Shown: positions 8,268 to 16,524 of the stretch, piece by piece
Layout: each line of letters opens with the position of its first letter
Position numbering within the stretch: position 1 is the stretch's first letter
Assembly (NCBI GenBank): GCA_002292815.1
Contig: DBBX01000009.1
Coordinates: 5,256-69,255, forward strand
Direction: 5' to 3'
DNA: 64,000 nt
Source: Thiotrichaceae bacterium UBA973
GTDB taxonomy: Bacteria > Pseudomonadota > Gammaproteobacteria > Eutrophobiales > Eutrophobiaceae
Made by a program: the position numbers and the translations under genes
Notes under the pieces: generated by a model
Told to the model about the DNA's origin: nothing
The model's input: only the letters and a program-made list of their open reading frames with translations
Database searches by the model: none

Positions 8268-8611
8268 ATTAGCTCCTATGCATAAGAAGGTGCTGGAAAA
8301 ACAAATAGTATGTTTCTCATAGAATGATATTTATTGCTGCTGGTGTGATTAAATTCTATAGGCATCAATTTATATTAACCATTATCGCTAAAATGTATAC
8401 TTAATTTCACTGAGCCGGGTGATTTGGTGACCTCTCAGAATTTCGGCGTAGTTTCGGTGTTAGTTTTCAGTTACTCAATGATTCAGTTCGAGTTTTTCTG
8501 CATTATATCTTTAAATATAACGGATAATTGCGGAAATGATTTGGTCTCCAGTTAGCTGCCAGAGTTTCAGGTCGTTTTTAATGTGTTAATAATGCCGGCT
8601 TAAACTAGTAA
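8268..8611. other. Intergenic region upstream of the cyclase gene
   Basis: These 344 bases lie between cysQ and the cyclase gene, both leftward. They should contain the cysQ 3' region and the cyclase promoter. No open frame, clear terminator or convincing sigma-70 promoter was found. Confidence 0.4.
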
Positions 8612-9460
8612 CTAGATATATTGTTGCCAATCAAATTCTTTATCTGCAATCACGAGGAATGGAGGGTTTAGCAAGGACTCTTTGGTGTTATATTCAAGGC
8701 GTTTGTAATCTGTATCGATTACCATTCCACCGGCCTCTTCAACAATAGCTTGCGCCGCAGCTGTGTCCCACTCGGAGGTAAGGCCAAATCGTGGATATAT
8801 ATCGGCTGTTCCTTCCGCAACAAGGCAGAATTTTATTGAACTCCCGACCGACAATACCTCTGGGTTTGGTAAGCTATTAATAAAGGCCTGTAATTGTTCA
8901 TTGCCATGAGAACGACTACCGGCAATGGTTATAGCGTCATCGATAGTTTGTCTTATAAAAATTCGTGTTTTATTTCCATTCGCTTCATATTTATAGGCGC
9001 CATTATTGATTGCGGCAGTGTAACTGATGCCCGTTACGGGAATGTGGATGACGCCCATAATTGAGCAATGATTTTCTATCAAGGCAATATTTACCGTAAA
9101 TTCGCCATTACGCTTTATAAATTCACGAGTTCCATCGAGGGGATCAACTAGCCAGTATTGGTTCCATTTTTGACGGTCGCTAAAATTAATATGTGATGAT
9201 TCTTCGGACAGTATTGGGATGGAAGGTGTTAATTTTGTTAATTGCTCACAAATCGTATTATGTGCCGCCATGTCAGCTGCAGTCAGAGGGGAGTTATCAC
9301 TTTTATTTTCTACTGAAAAATCTGTTTCATAGATTTCCAATATCCTGTCTCCGGCCAGACAGGAAATCTTCAAAATTTCAGAAGTAAGTTCTTCTAGTTC
9401 TTGATGTTTAATTTCATTCATTCGGTCTGCTTTGTTATCCTTGTCACTTCTGTAACTCAT
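8612..9460 (-). CDS. cysQ: 3'(2'),5'-bisphosphate nucleotidase CysQ
   Basis: CysQ hydrolyses 3'-phosphoadenosine 5'-phosphate to AMP, clearing a by-product of sulfate assimilation. The 282-residue protein has the Li-sensitive phosphatase signatures: SDNSPLTAAD, SEES, DPLDGTREF (metal-binding Asp residues) and EWDTAAAQAIVEEAGG. The start is uncertain: the ATG at 9460 gives 13 extra residues over an internal ATG at 9421, and neither has a strong ribosome site. The usual family length of about 250-270 would fit either. It diverges from yrfG with only 20 bp between start codons (60 if the shorter form is used). The cysQ-yrfG pairing is common in gammaproteobacteria, usually with nudE, which is absent here. 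Confidence 0.9.
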   Translation of the reverse strand: MSYRSDKDNKADRMNEIKHQELEELTSEILKISCLAGDRILEIYETDFSVENKSDNSPLTAADMAAHNTICEQLTKLTPSIPILSEESSHINFSDRQKWNQYWLVDPLDGTREFIKRNGEFTVNIALIENHCSIMGVIHIPVTGISYTAAINNGAYKYEANGNKTRIFIRQTIDDAITIAGSRSHGNEQLQAFINSLPNPEVLSVGSSIKFCLVAEGTADIYPRFGLTSEWDTAAAQAIVEEAGGMVIDTDYKRLEYNTKESLLNPPFLVIADKEFDWQQYI

Positions 9461-9480
9461 TCTACCTGTCTTGAAATAAC

Positions 9481-10140
9481 ATGAAAGCTAACATTGATTG
9501 GAAACCCATTAAAACGGTATTGCTAGATATGGATGGAACACTGCTCGATCTGTATTTCGATAATTATTTTTGGCAGGAATATATGCCGGTAAAATGGGGC
9601 GAGATGAATAATATGAGTGCAGAGCTTGCTAAAGCAAAACTACACGACTGGTATGCAAAAGAAGCCGGGACACTCTCCTGGTATTGCCTGGACTTTTGGA
9701 CTGAACGATTAAATTTTAACGTATTAGAACTGAAGGCGAATGTTGAACATTTAATTAAGTATCGTCCACATGCAGAGACGTTTCTTAAGCGGCTTGATGA
9801 ATCAGCATATTCAGTAGTCATGGTGACAAATGCGCATGAAGATTTAATCAAGATGAAGGTAGAAAAAACCGGGATAGATGTTTTTTTTGATCGAATTATA
9901 AGTGCTCATACGATTGGTCATGCAAAGGAAGAGCAGTCTTTTTGGCAAAAGTTACAATTAGAGGTTCCATTTAACCTCGATGAAACCCTATTGATTGATG
10001 ACAACTTAACCGTATTGAGAGCCGCTAGAGAATTTGGTATTAAAAACTTGTTCACCATAGCAAAACCCGATAGCCAAAACCCTGAACAGGAAACAGCAGA
10101 GTTTGATGTTATTCACTCATTTCAGGATCTTGTTTTTTAA
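9481..10140 (+). CDS. yrfG: GMP/IMP nucleotidase YrfG, HAD superfamily
   Basis: This 219-residue HAD-fold phosphatase probably dephosphorylates purine nucleotides. The nucleophile motif is DMDGTLLDL at residues 16-24. The conserved DNYFWQEYMP, KEAGTLSWYCLDFW and VMVTNAHEDLI segments are typical of YrfG. Motif IV appears as LLIDDNLTVLRAARE. It sits head to head with cysQ, as in many relatives, and its 3' end overlaps that of trmB by 4 bp on the opposite strand. The role in the cell is nucleotide salvage or housekeeping. Confidence 0.88.
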   Translation: MKANIDWKPIKTVLLDMDGTLLDLYFDNYFWQEYMPVKWGEMNNMSAELAKAKLHDWYAKEAGTLSWYCLDFWTERLNFNVLELKANVEHLIKYRPHAETFLKRLDESAYSVVMVTNAHEDLIKMKVEKTGIDVFFDRIISAHTIGHAKEEQSFWQKLQLEVPFNLDETLLIDDNLTVLRAAREFGIKNLFTIAKPDSQNPEQETAEFDVIHSFQDLVF

Positions 10141-10838
10141 CGGTTTAGATTAAATCCGTAACAAAAATCCCAGACATTATGATTAAGTCTCAATCCGCGA
10201 GCCTCATAACGTGTTCTAATGCGCCAGTTTGGTCTTGGCGAAGAATATAATTTGTTACCCGATAAATTAATAAGTTCAGGATCCGAATGGCATAGTCTCT
10301 GAATGTGTTTAGCATAATCTTGCCAATCTGTAGCTATATGTAAACGGCCATGTCTTGCAATTTTTCTCTTTATTAATTCGATCAATTGATCGTTAATAAG
10401 TCTTCGTTTCTGATGTTTCGTTTTGGGCCAGGGGTCAGCGAAAAAAATAAATACTTGGCTTATGGCGCGATCCGGGATCTGATTTTGTAGTACATCAATA
10501 ACATCATTATTACTAATCTTGATGTTGGTTAAGTTATTAGACTCAATATTATTCAATAGTTGGCCAACACCCGGGCGATGGACCTCTATTGCAAGGTAGT
10601 TATTTTCAGGATGTGTTTGAGCGTGATTAAATGTCGAGTCGCCTGTGCCAACACCAATATCCAGAATGAGCGGAGCGCGCCGTTTGTATAAGGCTTGCAG
10701 AACGAGACAAGCAGGGCTGAAATCAACACCATGTCTATCCCAATAGTTGTCTATAGCATATTGCTGTGAGCTAGTTAATCTGCCTTCGCGTTTAACATAA
10801 CTGCGGATGGTATTATTTTTTATTGTATTTTCTTTCAA
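10137..10838 (-). CDS. trmB: tRNA (guanine-N7-)-methyltransferase TrmB
   Basis: TrmB uses S-adenosylmethionine to form m7G46 in the variable loop of tRNAs. The 233-residue sequence shows the SAM-binding DIGVGTGDSTF motif, the family's IEVHRPGVGQLL segment and FFADPWPKTKHQKRRLI, which includes the catalytic Asp. The C-terminal RTRYEARG block is also typical. It is the last gene of the thiS-thiG-trmB series, a gene order known from pseudomonads and relatives. The gap from thiG is 48 bp. It ends by overlapping the convergent yrfG by 4 bp. Confidence 0.93.
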   Translation of the reverse strand: MKENTIKNNTIRSYVKREGRLTSSQQYAIDNYWDRHGVDFSPACLVLQALYKRRAPLILDIGVGTGDSTFNHAQTHPENNYLAIEVHRPGVGQLLNNIESNNLTNIKISNNDVIDVLQNQIPDRAISQVFIFFADPWPKTKHQKRRLINDQLIELIKRKIARHGRLHIATDWQDYAKHIQRLCHSDPELINLSGNKLYSSPRPNWRIRTRYEARGLRLNHNVWDFCYGFNLNR

Positions 10839-10886
10839 GGGGCAATGAGTGGTGGTGTGCAGGATATTAATTCTATATAAAAGATT

Positions 10887-11678
10887 TTAAAAAAAATGGC
10901 CATCGATAGGTGATGACGCACTGGCATAAGCTCGTCTAGGCATTCTTCCAGCTAAATAAGCTTCACGACCAGCCTCAATGGCTTTTTTCATTGCGCTTGC
11001 CATAAGTACGGGGTTCTTTGCTTCTGCAATGGCGGTATTCATTAAGACTCCGTCACAGCCCAATTCCATAGCAATAGCAGCGTCTGAAGCCGTGCCAACA
11101 CCGGCATCGACCAGAATAGGGACATTGGCATTCTCAACAATTGTGCGAATGTTATATGGATTGCGAATGCCTAGTCCGGAGCCGATCGGCGCTGCTAGCG
11201 GCATTACTGCAACACAACCCATTTCTTCAAACCTTTTTGCCATAATCGGGTCGTCTGATGTATAGACCATAACTTTGAAGTTATCATCTGTCAGCTGTTT
11301 TGCTGCTTCAAGCGTTTGCGGAATATCTGGGAATAATGTTTTTTTATCCCCAAGGACTTCTAACTTTACCAAATCATGTCCATCTAATAACTCCCTAGCT
11401 AGTCTGCAAGTTCTAACGGCCGATTCGGCATCGTAACAGCCTGCAGTATTGGGCAAGATGGTATATTTATCAGGTGAAATCACCTCCAAGAGGTTGGGCT
11501 CATTTTTATTTTGTCCAATATTAGATCGACGAATTGCCACGGTCACAATTTGTGCTCCGCTAGTCTCAATGGCATTCTTTGTCTCATCCATATCCTTATA
11601 TTTGCCTGTACCGACTAATAACCTGGATGAATAATCAATGCCTGCTAGAGTGAGGGCATCTGTGCTTGAGTTTGACAT
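10887..11678 (-). CDS. thiG: Thiazole synthase ThiG
   Basis: ThiG builds the thiazole phosphate moiety of thiamine from deoxyxylulose phosphate, dehydroglycine and sulfur carried on ThiS. The 263-residue TIM-barrel protein has the SRLLVGTGKYKD opening, the LVKLEVLGD motif bearing the Schiff-base lysine, GSGLGIRNPYNI, and PILVDAGVGTASDA for phosphate binding. Length matches the family (about 255-265). It lies 29 bp downstream of thiS in the same direction, so the sulfur carrier and the synthase are made together. Confidence 0.95.
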   Translation of the reverse strand: MSNSSTDALTLAGIDYSSRLLVGTGKYKDMDETKNAIETSGAQIVTVAIRRSNIGQNKNEPNLLEVISPDKYTILPNTAGCYDAESAVRTCRLARELLDGHDLVKLEVLGDKKTLFPDIPQTLEAAKQLTDDNFKVMVYTSDDPIMAKRFEEMGCVAVMPLAAPIGSGLGIRNPYNIRTIVENANVPILVDAGVGTASDAAIAMELGCDGVLMNTAIAEAKNPVLMASAMKKAIEAGREAYLAGRMPRRAYASASSPIDGHFF

Positions 11679-11707
11679 AGTTAATTTTAAAAAAGATGTG
11701 TGAAAAG

Positions 11708-11905
11708 TTATCCACCGCCGATGGCGTTTACGATTTCAATGTTGTCGCCCGCGTGTAGTTGGGTACTGGGGTATTCGCTTCGTGGGACAATGTTCTTATT
11801 TATTTCAATTGCGAATTTACCATCCAGCTCCAGGTTCGCAATCAGAGATTCGATCGTACAGCGTTGTTCAATCGAATGAGGGGCACCGTTAAGTAAAATT
11901 TCCAT
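11708..11905 (-). CDS. thiS: Sulfur carrier protein ThiS
   Basis: This 65-residue ubiquitin-like sulfur carrier is thiocarboxylated at its C-terminal Gly and donates sulfur to ThiG. It begins MEILLNG and ends in ...VNAIGGG, with the required terminal Gly-Gly. The TQLHAGDNIEIVNAI segment is typical of ThiS. It is placed immediately before thiG and 44 bp after the MBL hydrolase gene, so it may be read from the same upstream promoter. Confidence 0.93.
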   Translation of the reverse strand: MEILLNGAPHSIEQRCTIESLIANLELDGKFAIEINKNIVPRSEYPSTQLHAGDNIEIVNAIGGG

Positions 11906-11949
11906 TAATTATATTGAGGATTTAACAGGACTTACGTATTGAGATCTTA

Positions 11950-12861
11950 TTAATCTAGAGGTATTTCCAAGCCTTCCCGCGCAATATGGCACCTTAATGA
12001 GGTGTCTCGTTCTTGAAGTATTTCCAGGCATTTTTCATAAATCTTATCGATAGCATTGTCATCATTATAAGGGTCGTGATGATAAAGATATAAATCTTTA
12101 ACGCCCGCATCTATCGCATAATTTACAACATCAACATAACAAGAATGACCCCACCCGCGTTTTGTTTCATAGTCTTCGGGGGTGTATTGCGCATCATGAA
12201 TGAGAATATCAGCGGCCCGTATCGTTTCTAATTCGTATCCGTACTCTTCTCGATTCATATCCTCGAACATTATTTGTTCTTCTTCGCTGAATTCGGTCAT
12301 TTTTTGCTTGATCGATTTATCGAGAAACTGACATTCATTATCAGAGACATAAATAATGGTCTTGCTGCCCGCCTTGATTTTATAGCCATAGGTAACGCCA
12401 GGATGGTGGACACTGTAATAGCTTATCTCAATTGGGCCATGGCTTAATTTTGTTTCTCTTGGATTAACATAGTTAATCTTGGCCATCCAGGTTTCTGTGC
12501 CAACTGGGAAATAAGGCGCTTGCATTTGGGAATCAAGCTTTTGTTTCATTTCCTGAATTGACTCACCTGGACCGAAAAAATTTATATGCCAGTCAGGGAT
12601 AAATGCGGGCACAAAAAATGGCAGGCCGCAGATATGGTCCCAGTGGTAATGCGTCAAAAGAATCAATAACTCTTTGTTCTTTGCTTCCGCTGCGAGTCTG
12701 TTGCCGAGCGGGATTATACCGGTACCTGCATCACAGATAAGTACATGATCATCTACATTTACCTCAACACACGATGTGTTGCCCCCAACTTTTAGATGCG
12801 TTGGAAAGGGTGCGGCATACGATCCTCGTACGCCCCAAAAGCGGAGATAGGACTTTGCCAT
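11950..12861 (-). CDS. MBL-fold metallo-hydrolase, signalling-associated type
   Basis: This 303-residue metallo-beta-lactamase-fold protein has metal ligands in HYHWDH at residues 71-76, then His in HHPGVTYG, the Asp in YVSDNE, and HDAQY and GHSCY further on. The N-terminus (RFWGVRGSYAAP, GGNTSCVEV) is of the phosphodiesterase/RNase-Z-like class. Related proteins commonly occur with, or fused to, cyclic-nucleotide-binding or response-regulator domains. Here a response regulator gene lies 13 bp upstream. A cyclic nucleotide phosphodiesterase role would fit the CHASE2 cyclase nearby, but that is inference. It is translated just ahead of thiS. Confidence 0.8.
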   Translation of the reverse strand: MAKSYLRFWGVRGSYAAPFPTHLKVGGNTSCVEVNVDDHVLICDAGTGIIPLGNRLAAEAKNKELLILLTHYHWDHICGLPFFVPAFIPDWHINFFGPGESIQEMKQKLDSQMQAPYFPVGTETWMAKINYVNPRETKLSHGPIEISYYSVHHPGVTYGYKIKAGSKTIIYVSDNECQFLDKSIKQKMTEFSEEEQIMFEDMNREEYGYELETIRAADILIHDAQYTPEDYETKRGWGHSCYVDVVNYAIDAGVKDLYLYHHDPYNDDNAIDKIYEKCLEILQERDTSLRCHIAREGLEIPLD

Positions 12862-12874
12862 ACGTTATATAATA

Positions 12875-13267
12875 CTAATTATAAGGATTATCGTTATTAA
12901 TATGATTGGTGATTATATCGCTAATCGCCCGCATTGGCATCGGTTTGGTGATAAATTCTAGTGCCCCGAGCTCATTAGCGACCGTTCTATCCTGTGCATA
13001 ATCTTTCGAAGTAATCATTATTACAGCAGTGTCCCGATGCAGTGGTAATTTTCTTAATTCTGACAAGAAGGTTAAGCCATCTTTGTCAGGCATGATGATG
13101 TCGAGGAATAACAGGTCTGGTTTATTCTCGCCAAGGTATTCCATAGCCGCTTCGGCAGAGCTAAAACTGATTAAATCGAGAGTTAGATCCTCCGTGCTAC
13201 GCTCAAAAAGTGCTCGCACAGTAGCATTATCATCTACTACAACTACTGTTTTTTTAGAGTCACCCAT
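12875..13267 (-). CDS. Single-domain response regulator
   Basis: This 130-residue CheY-like receiver domain has no output domain. Acidic residues D12 and D13, phospho-acceptor D56 (LLFLDIIMP), T86 and K108 (the switch residues) are all present. It probably acts by protein-protein contact. Its gene is first in a tight pair with the MBL hydrolase (13 bp), suggesting that it controls that enzyme. The cognate histidine kinase is not in the window. The preceding 300 bp contains no gene. Confidence 0.88.
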   Translation of the reverse strand: MGDSKKTVVVVDDNATVRALFERSTEDLTLDLISFSSAEAAMEYLGENKPDLLFLDIIMPDKDGLTFLSELRKLPLHRDTAVIMITSKDYAQDRTVANELGALEFITKPMPMRAISDIITNHINNDNPYN

Positions 13268-13581
13268 TTTAAGATTTGGCCTATAGTCCTTTTTAACATT
13301 TTAGAACTAAACTTATGTAGTTATAGTAACTTCTTGATTCTTTACATTTGTTCTACAACTATTGCATACATTTTAGCTGATATTCTTATTTCCAGAATTA
13401 TCATCGGTTTAGCTCGTATTTTCAGTGTAAATAGTACACTAAAATACTATTTGAGCCACACACTTTAAACGTTATCTACCAAGCTCGCCCAGTAGTAAAG
13501 GCTGGGCTAGTATGTATCCTTGTGTATTAAGCGGCATTTCTAGACCTGAACATTAATATATTCCTAATTTCAAGCCAATTT
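13268..13581. other. Intergenic region between the response regulator and tRNA-Gly
   Basis: These 314 bases hold no gene that I can support. GCCCAG at 13487-13492 and CTGGGC at 13502-13507 form a 6-bp inverted repeat without a following T tract. The region must hold the leftward promoter of the response regulator operon and the rightward tRNA promoter, but neither is clear by eye. Confidence 0.35.
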
Positions 13582-13655
13582 GCGGGTGTAGTTCAAAGGC
13601 AGAACATCAGCTTCCCAAGCTGAGAATGTGGGTTCGATTCCCATCACCCGCTCCA
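13582..13655 (+). tRNA. tRNA-Gly (anticodon CCC)
   Basis: The 74-nt sequence folds as a full cloverleaf. The acceptor GCGGGTG pairs with CACCCGC, followed by discriminator T and an encoded CCA. The anticodon stem TCAGC/GCTGA encloses the loop TTCCCAA, giving anticodon CCC, which reads GGG. The T-arm is GTGGG-TTCGATT-CCCAT. It resembles E. coli glyU closely. It stands alone, followed by the remains of a cyclic-nucleotide-binding gene on the other strand. Confidence 0.97.
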
Positions 13656-13675
13656 ACTTTAGTATCAATAATTTA

Positions 13676-14010
13676 ATTTAGTTTTTTGCTGGAAATTTGT
13701 TTGGCTATGTCTAAACCGGTTAATAATTGGTTCGCACTCGCACTCGCAATTGTTATCGCGTCGCTTAAAGCGCCTACTGTTGGTGTCAGTATTTTCACCG
13801 TCCATGGGTCGCATAATGGTCTGAGTAAGAATAGCGGTTGTATCTGCAAGACGGCCAATCACCGATGTCGAACGTTTTGCTCTCGCTAAATAGCCCATCT
13901 CACCAAAGCAACTGCCTTCTTGAAGGGAATCAATTTGTTGCCCAATCTTTTCAGGGATTGCTGAGATACTTGATATCTCTCGACTTGAAATAAATAGATG
14001 TCAATTAAAG
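13676..14010 (-). pseudogene. Remnant of a cyclic-nucleotide-binding (CNBD/CAP-like) protein
   Basis: Reading leftward from about 14010, one frame gives LFISSREISSISAIPEKIG. It continues with QIDSLQEGSCFGEMGYLARA and KRSTSVIGRLADTTAIL. The FGEM...KRSTSV block matches the phosphate-binding cassette of cAMP/cGMP-binding domains (FGE-x(8-9)-R-S/T-A/T-S-V). The match then breaks. A related helix-like tail (GALSDAITIASASANQLLTGL) continues in another frame to about 13676, and the N-terminal half is missing or scrambled. So at least one frameshift and an N-terminal loss are present. It lies close to the MBL/response-regulator pair, the usual company of such domains. Confidence 0.65.
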
Positions 14011-14043
14011 CATAGAGAGACTATGAAAGTTAGTGATTGCCTG

Positions 14044-14634
14044 TTATATGTCTTCCATCTTAAGTTTTAGCAACATGAAATCCAGGTCATTAGCTAATAG
14101 TCGGTCACGTGCTTGTTGTAATTTTTCGGTGTTTTTATAAGGACCAATTCTAACTCGATGGCGCACATCCTGCCCATTAATGACCACACGTTGAATATCT
14201 GCGGTGACGCCCATCATTGCCAGCTTGGCTTTTATTTCATCAGCGGCGCCAAACTGCTTGAATGAGCCAACTTGTAAAACAAACATAACGGGTTGTTCAT
14301 TCTTTTGTGTGCTTGTTGTGTCTTCTTCGACTGATTCCCATTCTGAAATATTAACCTCTTTGTTCGGTAATATTTTGTAGAAATCAAACTGCGGTTCAGG
14401 TAGTTGAGCGACATCCTCGTTCTCATTATCAGCAAAACTCTTATCATCTATGACAGGTTCATCTACAAGCAAGAGATTATTCTTTTCGATAGAGGCACTA
14501 TGCTCATAAAAATAAACGATTACAGCAATAAATAAACCCAGGCTCAGGCCTGTTAGAAATGAAAGTGCACCACTGAATCGTTGCGTAAGCGGTGGGAGTT
14601 TTTTCGGTTTAATATTTTTATAATCTCTTGACAC
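14044..14634 (-). CDS. SPOR-domain membrane protein (FtsN-like)
   Basis: This 196-residue bitopic inner-membrane protein has a short basic cytoplasmic N-terminus and a membrane helix at about residues 24-44. An acidic periplasmic linker follows, then a C-terminal SPOR domain (about 116-190, starting FVLQVGSFKQFGAADEIKAK). SPOR domains bind denuded peptidoglycan strands at the septum, so a cell-division or cell-wall role is likely. Its ATG overlaps the argS stop by 1 bp (TAATG). argS followed by a SPOR gene is a common gammaproteobacterial arrangement. It is shorter than E. coli FtsN, so orthology is uncertain. Confidence 0.85.
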   Translation of the reverse strand: MSRDYKNIKPKKLPPLTQRFSGALSFLTGLSLGLFIAVIVYFYEHSASIEKNNLLLVDEPVIDDKSFADNENEDVAQLPEPQFDFYKILPNKEVNISEWESVEEDTTSTQKNEQPVMFVLQVGSFKQFGAADEIKAKLAMMGVTADIQRVVINGQDVRHRVRIGPYKNTEKLQQARDRLLANDLDFMLLKLKMEDI

Positions 14635-16427
14635 TACATTACCTCTGGAGAGCTTACGCTTAGAAGAGACAACCCATTCCGTATTACTTGTTTAGTCGCC
14701 GCTATCAAGGTTAGGCGTGCATTTCTGACCACATCATCTTCAACTAAAAATTGATTTGCGTTGTAGTAAGTATGAAAATCATTTGCCAGGTCTCTAAGAT
14801 AATAAGCTAACTGGTGTGGTTCATAAGTAATAGCCGCATTTTCTATTACATCGGGATATCTAGCAAGAGTTGCAAGCAACTTGATTTCATGCGGTTCATT
14901 AAGGCTTGAAACGTCTTTTAAAGCTACGGCCTGCTGATATTTAATGCCCTTTTCTGCCAATTGCCTAAAAACACTACAGATTCGCGCATGGGCATACTGT
15001 ATATAGTAAACGGGGTTGTCGTTCGATTCCGATTTTGCCAGTTCCAGATCAAAATCAAGATGTTGCTCACTTTTTCGCATAATATAAAAAAAGCGTGCCG
15101 CATCTTTACCAACTTCATCTTGAAGTTCCTTAAGAGTAATAAACTCTCCTGAGCGTGTAGACATTTGTAACTTTTCTTTACCGCGATAAAGCGTTGCAAA
15201 CTGAACTAATAGTATCTCCAGTTTCTCAGGTGATAATGCAAGTGCCTGCATGGACGCCTTTACTCTGGCAATGTAGCCGTGATGATCAGCACCCCAAACA
15301 TCAATGATCTTTTCGAAACCACGTTCTACCTTGTTAAGGTGGTATGCAACATCAGATGCAAAATAGGTGGCTTGTCCATTTTCTCTTATTAATACGCGAT
15401 CTTTTTCATCGCCGAGCTTGCTGGAACGAAACCATTGGGCACCATCTTTTTCATAGACCCAGTCATTCTTAATTAATTTTGCAATGCATTGTTTTACTGT
15501 GTTGCTTTCTACTAGTGAACGTTCTGAAAACCAGTTATCAAATTCAACACCAAAACCGATCAGATCATTTTTAATTGTGATCAGGATTGAATCTAGGCCT
15601 GCATCAAATACAATTCGATAATTCTCTTCGCCGAGATTATCGATACAATATTTAATTAGGCTATCGATCTTTAATTCGGGGTCTTCTTCTTTAAACAACG
15701 CTATAAAGCTTTCAGCGGGAAGTATAAATTCCCCGGCATGTTCGTTATGTAATTTAACAGCGATGTCAGTTATGTAATCACCCTGATAAGCATTCTCAGC
15801 AAAAGGGACGTCTGTGCCGCTATGTTGTAAATAGCGTAGCCAGACACTGATGGCGAGTATATCCATCTGTCGGCCGGCATCGTTTATATAATATTCACAA
15901 CTGACATCAAAACCTGTTTTTTTAAGCAAGCTGGCAACTGCCGCACCATAGGCAGCGCCACGACCATGTCCAATGTGTAAAGGACCGGTTGGGTTTGCTG
16001 AAACGAATTCAATTAAGGTTGGTGTGTTTGCGCCAACAATCGAATCACCGTATTGGTGGCCTTTATTTAAAATATCAATGACCGTTGCCTGATGAGCATT
16101 TTGTTTTAGAAAAAAGTTAATGAACCCCGGGCCAGCAATTTCAACTCGTTCCAACACGTCAGACTCGGGAAGTTTGTCAATGATATTTTGTGCTAACTGA
16201 CGAGGATTAGTCTTGGCCGTTTTTGCCAATGTCATTGCGATATTAGAAGCAAAATCACCGTGCTTTGAGCCACGAGAATTTTCTATCTTAATTACAAGAT
16301 CATTACTTGCAGGTATTATTTCTTTTGACTCTAATACCGCTAAAGATTGGAGGAGTAATTCTTGGATTTGCTTTTTCAATTTAGGCTGTCTCAAAAAAGT
16401 CACACATTGTAGAGGCTGTTCGGCCAT
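14634..16427 (-). CDS. argS: Arginine--tRNA ligase
   Basis: This 597-residue class I synthetase charges tRNA-Arg. Visible are the N-terminal Add1 domain, the HIGH signature as HIGHGRGAAYG (after SANPTGPLH), and the KMSKS-loop equivalent KLQMSTRSGEF. A C-terminal DALR anticodon-binding domain ends in GLSLLSVSSPEVM, matching the usual LGLLGVEAPERM-type end. The family usually starts near MKKQIQELL, which corresponds here to a TTG at codon 17. The ATG at 16427 therefore adds 16 residues and lacks a good ribosome site, so the start is uncertain. It is followed by the overlapping SPOR gene. Confidence 0.95.
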   Translation of the reverse strand: MAEQPLQCVTFLRQPKLKKQIQELLLQSLAVLESKEIIPASNDLVIKIENSRGSKHGDFASNIAMTLAKTAKTNPRQLAQNIIDKLPESDVLERVEIAGPGFINFFLKQNAHQATVIDILNKGHQYGDSIVGANTPTLIEFVSANPTGPLHIGHGRGAAYGAAVASLLKKTGFDVSCEYYINDAGRQMDILAISVWLRYLQHSGTDVPFAENAYQGDYITDIAVKLHNEHAGEFILPAESFIALFKEEDPELKIDSLIKYCIDNLGEENYRIVFDAGLDSILITIKNDLIGFGVEFDNWFSERSLVESNTVKQCIAKLIKNDWVYEKDGAQWFRSSKLGDEKDRVLIRENGQATYFASDVAYHLNKVERGFEKIIDVWGADHHGYIARVKASMQALALSPEKLEILLVQFATLYRGKEKLQMSTRSGEFITLKELQDEVGKDAARFFYIMRKSEQHLDFDLELAKSESNDNPVYYIQYAHARICSVFRQLAEKGIKYQQAVALKDVSSLNEPHEIKLLATLARYPDVIENAAITYEPHQLAYYLRDLANDFHTYYNANQFLVEDDVVRNARLTLIAATKQVIRNGLSLLSVSSPEVM

Positions 16428-16524
16428 AAGTGAACCGGCTGTAAATCTTTCTTTTTGTTTCGATTCATTATAGCCGAATAGACGCTTTATTTTTTAATGG
16501 CGGGGGAAAAGGTTGGGCACGTGT

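Noticed and set aside
13487..13507. GCCCAG/CTGGGC inverted repeat as a terminator
   Set aside because: The stem is only 6 bp with a 9-base loop and no T tract follows in either direction.
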